Made by a program: the position numbers and the translations under genes | Part shown: piece after piece, positions 17,483 to 24,590 of the stretch | Layout: each line of letters starts with the position of its first letter | Numbering within the stretch: position 1 is the stretch's first letter | Notes under the pieces: model-generated | The model's database searches: none | What the model saw: only the letters and a program-made list of their open reading frames with translations | What the model was told of the DNA's origin: nothing | Source: Streptomyces sp. HmicA12 | GTDB lineage: Bacteria > Actinomycetota > Actinomycetes > Streptomycetales > Streptomycetaceae | Length of the DNA: 46,585 bases | Direction of reading: 5' to 3' | Assembly: GCF_000373565.1 (NCBI RefSeq) | Contig: NZ_KB891822.1 | Location: 1-46,585, forward strand

Positions 17483-17511
17483 TTGTAGTTGGTCTTGAAA
17501 TCGTGCATACT
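17483..17511 (+). promoter_or_regulatory. Sigma-70-type promoter giving a leaderless transcript
   Basis: TTGTAG (17483-17488) and CATACT (17506-17511) are separated by exactly 17 bp. The expected start of transcription, about seven bases after the -10 box, falls on the GTG at 17518. No ribosome site precedes that GTG, so the first gene of the operon is probably translated from a leaderless mRNA. Confidence 0.6.
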
Positions 17512-17517
17512 CGGAAT

Positions 17518-17754
17518 GTGTCTGATGAGGGTGAACTGATCGCGGCGATGACCGAGTTGCGGGCTGCCGAAGAGCGGGTTGCCGAGGCGTTGCGCGTGTT
17601 CCTGGCGCGGGACCCGGTGACAGGGCGTCCGGTGCACGGACGGATCGGACGGGCCGCGCAGCTGACGGGCTGGGGGGAGCAGCGGGTCAAGGAGACGGTG
17701 ACCCCCGCGCTGGCGGAGCGGCGCCGTGCCAAGCGGAAGACGGGCGAGTCGTGA
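17518..17754 (+). CDS. Small helical protein, first gene of the Tap-like operon
   Basis: 78 residues from GTG 17518; a GTG at 17503 is in frame but lies upstream of the -10 box, so it would not be transcribed. The N-terminal half is helical (GELIAAMTELRAAEERVAEALR). The C-terminal half is basic with a possible HTH (GRIGRAAQLTGWGEQRVKE). The stop overlaps the GTG of the Tap-like gene (GTGA), showing translational coupling. I do not recognise the family. By size and context it may be a small DNA-binding or regulatory partner of the Tap-like protein. Confidence 0.75.
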   Translation: MSDEGELIAAMTELRAAEERVAEALRVFLARDPVTGRPVHGRIGRAAQLTGWGEQRVKETVTPALAERRRAKRKTGES

Positions 17755-19304
17755 ACGGCTCCGACAACTTCGGCGAGATCGACTCACTGCTCGCCTCCGT
17801 CACCCCGGAGGCCGAGCTGCCCACCCCTGTGGTCCGGCGTGAACTGCGCGAGCAGGCCCGACTGTCGAAGGCGCAGGTCGCCCGGGCGCTGGGAGTGAAC
17901 CCGTCGACGGTGGCCGCCTGGGAGGCGGGCCGGGACCCGGCAGGGGAGTCGCGCCAACGCTACGCCTACCTGCTGGACGGGCTGCACGGAAAACTCGAAG
18001 AAGCAGCGCAGGCCGCGGCCCCGGCGCAGTCGCTACCGGAGTCGGACGCCGACGGTCTGGCCCCTTCGCCCGGCCCGGCAGCCGGCGAGGCCGCCGACCC
18101 CGACGATGTCGAAACCCTAGCTGTGCCCGAGCCGTGTGTGCTGTGCGGGAACCCGGCCGCCCAGAGAGTGGCCGGCTTTCCGCAGCACCTGGACTCGGCC
18201 GACTGCCAGAAGACGTCCGCGCCCATTCCTGCCACGCCCCGGCCGCGTGAGGAAACGCCACAGCCGTCGCGGGCGACGTCCCGCCCCACACCTCTTGGGC
18301 GGCCCACGGCGCCGTCCCGGCGCGCTTTCCAGTCCGCCGACGAGCCGGCCGGCCTCATCGCCTCCTCCGTCCAGGCGGCACTGGCCACCCACGCCGGCGA
18401 CGTCGAGACGGCCACCGCGGCACTGGTGAAGACGGCGATCCCGGACGCCATGGCCCTGCTGGACGAAACCCGCAAGGGCGGCCGCTACGACGTCATCGCC
18501 CACCCCTGGCTCCCGGACATCCTCAAGAAGAAGTCCAAGCACGACGCCGACCAGATCTGGGAGGCCCGCCCCAGATGGACCCGGGCCGAACTGCCGCCCG
18601 GCACCCACGAGATCACCGCCCTCGACATCAACGGCGCCTACCTGTCCGCCCTGAAGACACATCTACCGATCGGGCAGTTGGAACATTCGGCCGACGGCCG
18701 CCACGACCGCCGCAGGGCCGGCGTCCACCTCATCACCCCACCCGAATGGGCCCACGGCGATGTGCTGCCCAACCCGCTCGGCCAGCGCGACGAACCCGGA
18801 CCCCTGTGGGTCACCGAACCCACCCTGCGCCTCCTGCTGCGCCTGTCCGGCCCCAAGTACGGCCTATGCGACCCTCCAGTGATCCACGAGTCCTACACCT
18901 CCGGCGCCACTGAGGGACTGCTGGAGAAGTTCCGCATCGCCCTCAAGGACGCCCGCGACACCGCCATCGCCCAGCAGGACGAGGTCACCCTCGAGTACGT
19001 GAAGGCCATGTACTCCAAGTTCGTCTCCACCATGGGAACCTCGACCTACAACCGGGAACTGAACCGTCCCGACTGGATGCACCTCATCCGCAGCCAGGCC
19101 TTCGCCAACCTCTGGATGAAAACCCTCAAGGCCCACGAGGAAGGCCTCACCGTGGTCCGCGCGATGGGCACCGACGAACTCCACGTCATCGGCGACTGGC
19201 GGCGTGTCTTTGACGAGGGCCGCGGCGTCACCGAGGTCAAAATCAAGGACATCTACACGGCGGGCGCGGCGGACGCCTCCCCCGAGGCGGGGGAGGGGGC
19301 GTAA
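17751..19304 (+). CDS. Tap-like telomere-associated protein (HTH, zinc motif, polymerase-like core), shortened
   Basis: 517 residues from the GTG in a GTGA overlap. An XRE-type HTH spans about 27-62 (RLSKAQVARALGVNPSTVAAWE). A zinc-like C129-x2-C132...H146...C152 cluster follows, then a Pro-rich linker. The conserved core begins near 245. It contains ALDINGAYLSALKTHLP (D292), like motif A of family B DNA polymerases, then WVTEPTLRLLL and GTDELHVIGDW (D475), like motif C. The order HTH, linker, LDxNxAxL block and C-terminal palm-like block matches my memory of Streptomyces Tap. Tap (about 740 residues) binds single-stranded telomere 3' ends and recruits terminal protein Tpg. This copy is about 220 residues shorter. 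It is followed without a gap by a Tpg-like gene, the same order as tap-tpg. A repurposed plasmid regulator is the main alternative. Confidence 0.65.
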   Translation: MNGSDNFGEIDSLLASVTPEAELPTPVVRRELREQARLSKAQVARALGVNPSTVAAWEAGRDPAGESRQRYAYLLDGLHGKLEEAAQAAAPAQSLPESDADGLAPSPGPAAGEAADPDDVETLAVPEPCVLCGNPAAQRVAGFPQHLDSADCQKTSAPIPATPRPREETPQPSRATSRPTPLGRPTAPSRRAFQSADEPAGLIASSVQAALATHAGDVETATAALVKTAIPDAMALLDETRKGGRYDVIAHPWLPDILKKKSKHDADQIWEARPRWTRAELPPGTHEITALDINGAYLSALKTHLPIGQLEHSADGRHDRRRAGVHLITPPEWAHGDVLPNPLGQRDEPGPLWVTEPTLRLLLRLSGPKYGLCDPPVIHESYTSGATEGLLEKFRIALKDARDTAIAQQDEVTLEYVKAMYSKFVSTMGTSTYNRELNRPDWMHLIRSQAFANLWMKTLKAHEEGLTVVRAMGTDELHVIGDWRRVFDEGRGVTEVKIKDIYTAGAADASPEAGEGA

Positions 19305-19880
19305 GTGCCCGAGCGGAATCTGGAGTTCGGCAAGTTCGGCGCCCAGGGGATGAAGGGCCACGAGGCGGCGGCCCGCCAGCTCGACGCGCTCGCCGGCTTC
19401 ATCGCCACCCCCGTCACCCAGCGCCGCGGCATGCTGGCTCGCCTGCACTACCTCACCCGCACCCCGCACGCGAAGGCCGCCGCCCGCGCGGCCGGCCTCA
19501 CCATCTCCGACCGCACCCTCAAACGCTGGGCCGACGGCAAAGCCACCCCGTCCAAGAAGAGCCTGGCGCAGCTGGAGACCGTGTACGTACGGGTGCGCCG
19601 CCACAACGTGGCCCGCTACCTCGTGCAGCGCCTCAACCGCCAGGGCCGCGGCACCCGCGTCGAGTTCCACCCCCTCAACCAGTCCCAGGTCGCCCGCCCC
19701 CTCCAGCGTGACGTCTCCTTCCGCACCCTCAACGTCCGCCACTGGGACCGGATGGTCGAAGCCTGGGCGGCCGGCGACGGCCGGGCCATGGACAGGGCCT
19801 GGTTCGACGACATCACCGCCGACCTCGGCTCCGACTACGGCGCCTACGAGTACGTCATGAACATCGGCTTCGCCGCCTGA
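19305..19880 (+). CDS. Tpg-like terminal protein candidate
   Basis: 191 residues from GTG 19305, directly after the TAA of the Tap-like gene, with GGGGGAGGGGGC as ribosome site. Size and layout fit Tpg (about 185 residues). An N-terminal region contains LARLHYLTRTPHAKAAARAA and an HTH TISDRTLKRWADGKATPSKK. A long basic helix VRVRRHNVARYLVQRLNRQ and an acidic/aromatic C-terminal end (WFDDITADLGSDYGAYEYV) follow. Tpg is covalently attached to telomere 5' ends and primes end patching, through a hydroxyl residue that I cannot pinpoint here. Identity is low by eye, so this would be a divergent member. Coupling to a Tap-like gene and a telomere-like end 27 kb away support the call. Confidence 0.6.
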   Translation: MPERNLEFGKFGAQGMKGHEAAARQLDALAGFIATPVTQRRGMLARLHYLTRTPHAKAAARAAGLTISDRTLKRWADGKATPSKKSLAQLETVYVRVRRHNVARYLVQRLNRQGRGTRVEFHPLNQSQVARPLQRDVSFRTLNVRHWDRMVEAWAAGDGRAMDRAWFDDITADLGSDYGAYEYVMNIGFAA

Positions 19881-19924
19881 GCCCTTGTGGGATCTCAAAT
19901 TCCGTGTCGGAATCTCACGGTCGA

Positions 19925-19949
19925 TGTCGGATGGAAGTCGGATCCGACA
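19925..19949. repeat. TGTCGGAT / ATCCGACA hairpin after the Tpg-like gene
   Basis: TGTCGGAT (19925-19932) and ATCCGACA (19942-19949) form an 8-bp stem with a 9-base loop, 44 bases after the Tpg-like stop. A further TGTCGGA copy lies at 19905-19911 in direct orientation. A terminator is the simplest reading; a protein-binding repeat cluster is possible. Confidence 0.5.
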
Positions 19950-20030
19950 CCATGCTGAGACTCGCAGGTCGCAGTAGACAAGAGAGAGCGCGGTCAGTGG
20001 GTTGCTGCTTCTCTACGCTGGTGCCCACGT

Positions 20031-21281
20031 TCACTCATTGGGGGACTCCGTTGCCAGCGGGATGCCGCACCGCCAGCAGCCGTTCGCGTGGTCGTCCCCG
20101 CAGACGAAACCGATGCCACCATCCACGCACCATTCGGCGGCCTCCTCGGACAGCAGGTCGGGCCCGGCATGGAGCAGCCGACGGAGTTCCGTGGTGTCCG
20201 CGATGTCGGCCGGGCGGTTCGTGAACCATTCGTCGAACCAAGGCTTGTCTCGGTGCACGTTCCAGCGCGCATTCTCCCGGTCGTCGACAGCCGTAAGGAA
20301 CCGATCGACGATGCGCCCCCAACTCGGAGTTCCGAACCAGCCGTTGTCGGACGCGCAGAAGAATTCGATCAGGGTTCGCAGGCCGAACGTCTTCTCGCGA
20401 AGGCAGTACGCCCGCCCCCAAGCGATCGCGTCCTGTGCCATCTCCGCGAGTTCTTCGCGCGGATCAGCCTTGTGCGCCGGGTCGTCAGGGTTATGGCAGG
20501 CCAGCCCGAGCTCGAGAACAGACTGTCCGGTCGGTAGAACCCGGGACGGGTCGACGATCGCGAGACCGAGACTGATCCAGTCGACATGTTCGAACGACAG
20601 CATCGAGCGCACGAGTCGGGTGGTTGCCGTGTTGATCCGCATCATTGTGCCGTCGTGGAGCGGGCTCTTCCCGGCATGCCAGTTCTCGACGGGTGTGTTG
20701 CGCCACACCGCGAGCGTGATGCGGGTGGCAGCGAGCCACAGCAGGGCGTCGTCGTCGAGGTGCCCGAACCGCTTGGCGCACTCCTGGGCGCCGTAGGGGA
20801 TCAACTCCTCCGGTTTCGGCCACCTGTGGCTGTCCGGCCCTTCAGGCCCTTCAGGCGCGTACTCGTAGTCGTCGGCGTACTCGTCGAGGATCGCGCTCAA
20901 CTCGGCAGCGCTGTAAGCCTCGCTGTACTCGGAGCCGTCCGGCCCCTCGACGGTGTACATGTCGTGGTCCCAGGAGACGTACACATCGCGCCAGAGCACC
21001 ACGTCATCGCACTCGCCGGCGTTGTCCGTCACAACCGGCCTGATGGTGATCGGGGCAGTACGCCCGTCGGTTCGCTCGCCGTCCTTCTCGGCGGCCCATG
21101 CGGTGATGACCCCGAGCGGCTTCGGAAGGAGAGGACCGACCTCGGTGATGCTGAACGACTCTTCGTCGTCATCGGTGTCGAACCGGCTGTTGACGAACGC
21201 GACCGCCTCGGAGGGCGTGCTGACTACGGACTGGCTACCACTCTCGTTGTCAACCACTCGCCACAACGGGCTGTTCTTCAC
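20031..21281 (-). CDS. Acidic hypothetical protein with a C-terminal Cys pair
   Basis: 416 residues from GTG 21281 with GGAGAG upstream; the open frame continues upstream as non-coding shadow. The protein is acidic and Trp-rich, with an N-terminal domain (LWRVVDNESGSQS...FVNSRFDTDDDEESF), a very acidic middle (ILDEYADDYEYAPEGPEGPD) and a C-terminal part ending CGDDHANGCWRCGIPLA, a possible zinc knuckle. There is no signal peptide, membrane helix or enzyme motif. Codon use is somewhat less GC-rich than the neighbours. I do not recognise the family. Acidic Trp-rich proteins of this kind include immunity proteins of toxin systems, but no toxin is adjacent. Confidence 0.75.
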   Translation of the reverse strand: MKNSPLWRVVDNESGSQSVVSTPSEAVAFVNSRFDTDDDEESFSITEVGPLLPKPLGVITAWAAEKDGERTDGRTAPITIRPVVTDNAGECDDVVLWRDVYVSWDHDMYTVEGPDGSEYSEAYSAAELSAILDEYADDYEYAPEGPEGPDSHRWPKPEELIPYGAQECAKRFGHLDDDALLWLAATRITLAVWRNTPVENWHAGKSPLHDGTMMRINTATTRLVRSMLSFEHVDWISLGLAIVDPSRVLPTGQSVLELGLACHNPDDPAHKADPREELAEMAQDAIAWGRAYCLREKTFGLRTLIEFFCASDNGWFGTPSWGRIVDRFLTAVDDRENARWNVHRDKPWFDEWFTNRPADIADTTELRRLLHAGPDLLSEEAAEWCVDGGIGFVCGDDHANGCWRCGIPLATESPNE

Positions 21282-21481
21282 GAGGCTCTCCGATCGCGGT
21301 GAGTGCACCCGGGGCGGGTGCGATGTGCCGGGTCGCTCGGCACTGACTCCGATTATGGGCTGATCAGCCCATCCGTAGTCCCGAAAGGCGCTTGTTGGCG
21401 ACAACGTTCGGTACGTTCGCGTGCAACCTGCTTTTCGCGACCGCGGCGACACAGCAGAGTTCCGCAGCGGAGGAGGCGAAG

Positions 21482-21862
21482 ATGGCGCTGAACAAGAAGG
21501 GTTCCCGGCGCATAACCGTTGACGGGATCGAGTACCGCTGGCGGATCCGCGGGAAGCTCTCCTACATGCAGGGCCTCTGCTGGACACCGCTGACCTACGC
21601 AGTTGAAGCGGCCAGCAGCAGCCAGCCGGGCATGACCTTGATCGTCACCAGCGGTCAGGCCCATCCCAGCAACTGGGCGGGCGTCGAGGCGGAGCCCATT
21701 CGTCCGGCTCACGTTGTTGCCAGCATTCGAGACGGGATCAAGGCTGGGATCCAACCTGGGTCGGTTCCCTTTCCAGCTCGACCGATCCGCAGGATTCATC
21801 GCCCAGTCATGAGACAGAGCGGAGTAGGGCGGCGCCTCTGGCCCGGCATCATGGCCTGGTGA
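21482..21862 (+). CDS. Small conserved hypothetical protein with an odd C-terminal tail
   Basis: 126 residues from ATG 21482, preceded by GCGGAGGAGG. The first ~90 residues (MALNKKGSRRITVDGIEYRW...GQAHPSNW...PAHVVASIRDGIKAGIQPGS) match a common small family in actinomycetes that I remember as roughly 100-110 residues and ending shortly after this point. The extra PIRRIHRPVMRQSGVGRRLW-type tail looks unlike the rest, so an ancestral stop may have been lost by a frameshift or point change near 21770. The stop overlaps the GTG of the next gene. Function unknown. Confidence 0.7.
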   Translation: MALNKKGSRRITVDGIEYRWRIRGKLSYMQGLCWTPLTYAVEAASSSQPGMTLIVTSGQAHPSNWAGVEAEPIRPAHVVASIRDGIKAGIQPGSVPFPARPIRRIHRPVMRQSGVGRRLWPGIMAW

Positions 21863-22173
21863 CCACATGGATGCGCTGCTACTGGGACGAGGAAGACATC
21901 TGGTTCTACTTCGAGGTCGACGCCGAAGGCTGGGTGATCCGGCAGGTCGAACTCGAAGGGCCAGAGCTGATCCCGATCGCAGCCGCTTCCCTCGCCGAGT
22001 GGCAGCGGGCCCGCGACGCAGGCCGCCTCGGTGACTACGACAGCAGATTCGGGATCACCGCCGAGCTGCCCGTCTCGGAATGGGAAGGCCACGACCCCGA
22101 ACAACTCACCTTCGAGGAGTTCGAGGACGTCTGGGGCCCTGCCCGTCAGCAGATCGCATCCCGGCCCAGCTGA
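21859..22173 (+). CDS. Small acidic hypothetical protein
   Basis: 104 residues. GTG 21859 overlaps the previous stop (GTGA); ATG 21871 is an alternative start. The sequence begins WMRCYWDEEDIWFYFEVDAE and continues with GWVIRQVELEGPELIPIAAA, an acidic, strand-rich pattern like that of small immunity-type or uncharacterised cytoplasmic proteins. There are no cysteine motifs, membrane segments or catalytic residues I can name. The coupling to the preceding gene may be secondary, if that gene's tail is aberrant. Confidence 0.7.
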   Translation: MTTWMRCYWDEEDIWFYFEVDAEGWVIRQVELEGPELIPIAAASLAEWQRARDAGRLGDYDSRFGITAELPVSEWEGHDPEQLTFEEFEDVWGPARQQIASRPS

Positions 22174-22288
22174 CCTCTCGGCGCCGCACTGGCTTCTTGG
22201 CATCATCGCGACATGCCCCCCGGCCCTTCCCCGCACCGTCCGAGCCGTCGACACCGCTCAGCTCCTGGACCTGGCCCAGGAGGCCGCC

Positions 22289-22651
22289 ATGCATGGCTTC
22301 AGCCAGCGGCTCCCGGTCGACTGGCTACGAGAGCACCTCGCCACAGAAGCGACGCACTACCTGTTCCCGACACTCGTGCAGCGGCTCACGCATCGTCCCG
22401 AGGTGCCGCTGCAATGGAGGTGCCAGCAACTGCTGACCGTCAGCATTGGCGAGGAGATTTGGGGTCTCCTCGACGTCCTTCCCGACACCTTCGACAAGAT
22501 CCCGGAGACCTTGGACACGGCGTCCAAGAAGGACATCGTCAACCGCATCGAGCAAGCAGTGAAGGTGCGGAAGTGGATGGAACGGACGGCCGCCGATGCA
22601 GGCTCATTAGGTCCGGCGCAGCCGGCTGGGCAGTCTGAGGAAATGACATAG
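22289..22651 (+). CDS. Small helical hypothetical protein
   Basis: 120 residues from ATG 22289, six bases after a perfect AGGAGG. Coding-like sequence continues in frame a little upstream (AQLLDLAQEAA) but has no start codon there, so the ATG with the ribosome site is preferred. The protein is helical and contains LPVDWLREHLATEATHYLFP, WRCQQLLTVSIGEEIWGLLD and a charged C-terminal helix. It looks like a compact cytoplasmic protein. I do not recognise the family. Confidence 0.65.
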   Translation: MHGFSQRLPVDWLREHLATEATHYLFPTLVQRLTHRPEVPLQWRCQQLLTVSIGEEIWGLLDVLPDTFDKIPETLDTASKKDIVNRIEQAVKVRKWMERTAADAGSLGPAQPAGQSEEMT

Positions 22652-22774
22652 ATCTGAGACAGCCGCCTGCCGACACGTCGTGAGACTGGAGGGGAACGTC
22701 CAGGCCATAGCGCCGGCGCCTGACATCGAAAGTGAGAACCTACAGCCCTGGACATGACCGTCACGGAGCAGTGA

Positions 22775-23077
22775 TCACGTCCTGTCCGTCGCTCGCTGCT
22801 CGTCGAGGTCGAACCCGAGCCGTTCGGTCAGCATCGCCACGTCCGTCCACAGCGCCACGGGCGTCAGAAGAGACCAGGGCCGACCGCGGGCCGGATCCTC
22901 AAGCAGCACGGTTTCCGTGTAGCTGTCGCTCCACTGCTCGCCGCGGAGCCCCTTACAGCGGTCACAGATGCAGGGCCAAGGCGCCGTTGCCTTCTGGAAC
23001 ACGGTCGTCGGCAGGTATCCGTTGCGCACCATCAGCTGCCGGGCGTCCTCCGGGTCGACAGCTCGTCCCGAGACCAA
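22775..23077 (-). CDS. Degenerate relative of the zinc-ribbon protein at the left edge
   Basis: About 100 residues if started at TTG 23077, which has GGGGGG six bases upstream; an ATG at 23116 would add 13 residues. The block DARQLMVRNGYLPTTVFQ followed by APWPCICDRC has the same pattern as the protein at 1-258 (helix, Gly, P, aromatic, PWP, CxxC). The second CxxC is not found, so the zinc site seems incomplete, and the rest (SLLTPVALWTDVAMLTERLG) is helical. It may be a shortened paralogue or a decayed gene. No function can be assigned. Confidence 0.5.
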   Translation of the reverse strand: MVSGRAVDPEDARQLMVRNGYLPTTVFQKATAPWPCICDRCKGLRGEQWSDSYTETVLLEDPARGRPWSLLTPVALWTDVAMLTERLGFDLDEQRATDRT

Positions 23078-23576
23078 GGTGCCCCCCGAAGAGGATCGTG
23101 CGGCATCGCATCCCATCGCTGTGCCGTTCGGTGCCGACGTGGCCGCGGTGCCGGTGGCAGCCTACGGAGAGCGGCTGGCGATGCACGACGTTCACGCGGA
23201 TACAAGAGAACACGGCGGACCCGCCGGGCACCCTCACGCAGCCGGGAGCCGAGCGGGCGCCCGCGACCCGCAAGTGCGGTGACGGGCCGGCAGCCCCGGG
23301 CGTGACGTTCGGGAGCCCGAAGCTTCGGAGGAATCAGTGGGACAGCGTCGACAGACGGACTGAATTGCGCTCTTGCGACGGGCAACCCGCGCCGAGAGAC
23401 CGGCCCTTCGAGCACGCGATTTATCGCTCCTGGCCCGAATCCAGGGATCCTTTTCCACGGGATGCGCATGGCGGTAAAGAACCTTGTGAGCCAGAGCGTG
23501 AACGTCTTGTTCTGATCGTGATCCTGGCCAGTGCGGCCGTTTACTTCAAAACAGCCGCCCAGCCCGTCAGTCGGCT
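23078..23576. other. Intergenic stretch without a supported gene
   Basis: No frame here has both a plausible start and protein-like composition. The last ~80 bases encode, in one frame, a short hydrophobic stretch (LVLIVILASAAVYF) whose stop overlaps the ATG at 23577, but no start codon precedes it. It might be the remnant of a small membrane protein. Confidence 0.35.
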
Positions 23577-23840
23577 ATGACGCTGATCTCTATGAGTTCC
23601 AATTCATGGCGTGTGCTGCTGTCCCCGATTACCAGCTGGAGGGCGGCATGGGCCGTCTACCGCAGCAGGCGCGGCATTTCCTTCGACTCCGCCTGGCGTC
23701 AGGTGCGCCTGGCCAGGCACCCGGACGAGCTGGTCTACCGGCAGTGGGGGCACACGGCACCGGACTTACCCGCCCAGCGCACGGGAGCGGAAAAAGAGGA
23801 GGGGAAAGGGGGTGAACCGCGGCCGCCCCACGTCGGCTGA
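23577..23840 (+). CDS. Possible small hypothetical protein
   Basis: 87 residues from ATG 23577, which overlaps the stop of a short hydrophobic frame (ATGA). The middle (WRAAWAVYRSRRGISFDSAW, then RQVRLARHPDELVYRQW) looks protein-like, while the C-terminal end (TGAEKEEGKGGEPRPPHVG) is low-complexity. There is no ribosome site and no family that I recognise. It may be spurious. Confidence 0.35.
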   Translation: MTLISMSSNSWRVLLSPITSWRAAWAVYRSRRGISFDSAWRQVRLARHPDELVYRQWGHTAPDLPAQRTGAEKEEGKGGEPRPPHVG

Positions 23841-24007
23841 CCCCCGAAGGAATGCCCCGCGGGTGAGATGGAAGAGGCGGATGAAACGTGTGTGACTGGC
23901 GGGGTGGACCACCTTTCAGTCATCTTTGCCGACAGCTGATCTCGGTCGCGTCGGGCAGGTGAGAATTTCAAGCATTGCCGAAACCGGTCCTATACCAGGG
24001 GGAGTTC

Positions 24008-24547
24008 ATGACAGACCTCGGCGCCTTATCCACCATGCTCGGCGCAGGACTACCGGCCACCTTCACGTTCCTCTACCAGCGCCTGGACAACCTGCTCAAC
24101 CGGCGCGCAGCACCCGAGACGGAGCTGGACGGCCACATCCTGCGCGGCGAACTGAGCCTGCCGCTCGCCGCTGACGAGACCGAGCTCACTCACCGGCGCA
24201 GTGATCTGGACCGGCTGCGCGACCTGTTGCACGTTTACCGGCAGCACCCGCAGACGGTGGACGTCGCGGACGCCGGGTTGCTGCGCCTGCTGGGCGAGCT
24301 GCGCGGCGTCCTCGAAGAAATCTACGGACAGCGCCTGACGTTCGTGGGCGAAGAGGACCGGGAGCCCTCAGGGAGCTACGCACGTCAGAAGAGCGAGACC
24401 GTGCGCGGCAAGATGACCGGGATCGACGCCGACACCCCGAACGGCCACCTGACATCCATCCAGGACGTCACCACGGTCGAGGAGACCGGCGACGTCGTCG
24501 GGATCCGGATCCGGGACGGGAGGAACACCCCCGGCTCCTTTCGCTGA
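24008..24547 (+). CDS. First gene of a three-gene NTPase cluster; hypothetical membrane-proximal protein
   Basis: 179 residues from ATG 24008, with GGGGGAG close upstream. The N-terminus (LGALSTMLGAGLPATFTFLYQRL) is a weakly hydrophobic helix that could touch the membrane. A helical middle contains LLRLLGELRGVLEEIYGQRL and TFVGEEDRE. The C-terminal ~50 residues are strand-rich (ETVRGKMTGIDAD, VVGIRIRDGR), resembling a small beta-repeat domain that I remember in actinomycete proteins encoded beside large P-loop proteins. The gap to the NTPase gene is 43 bases. No catalytic motif is visible. A role as sensor or adaptor for the NTPase is inference from gene order. Confidence 0.75.
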   Translation: MTDLGALSTMLGAGLPATFTFLYQRLDNLLNRRAAPETELDGHILRGELSLPLAADETELTHRRSDLDRLRDLLHVYRQHPQTVDVADAGLLRLLGELRGVLEEIYGQRLTFVGEEDREPSGSYARQKSETVRGKMTGIDADTPNGHLTSIQDVTTVEETGDVVGIRIRDGRNTPGSFR

Positions 24548-24590
24548 CCCGCCACGCCCCGTTCCCGGCCGGCCCCGAGGAGAGCCCTTC

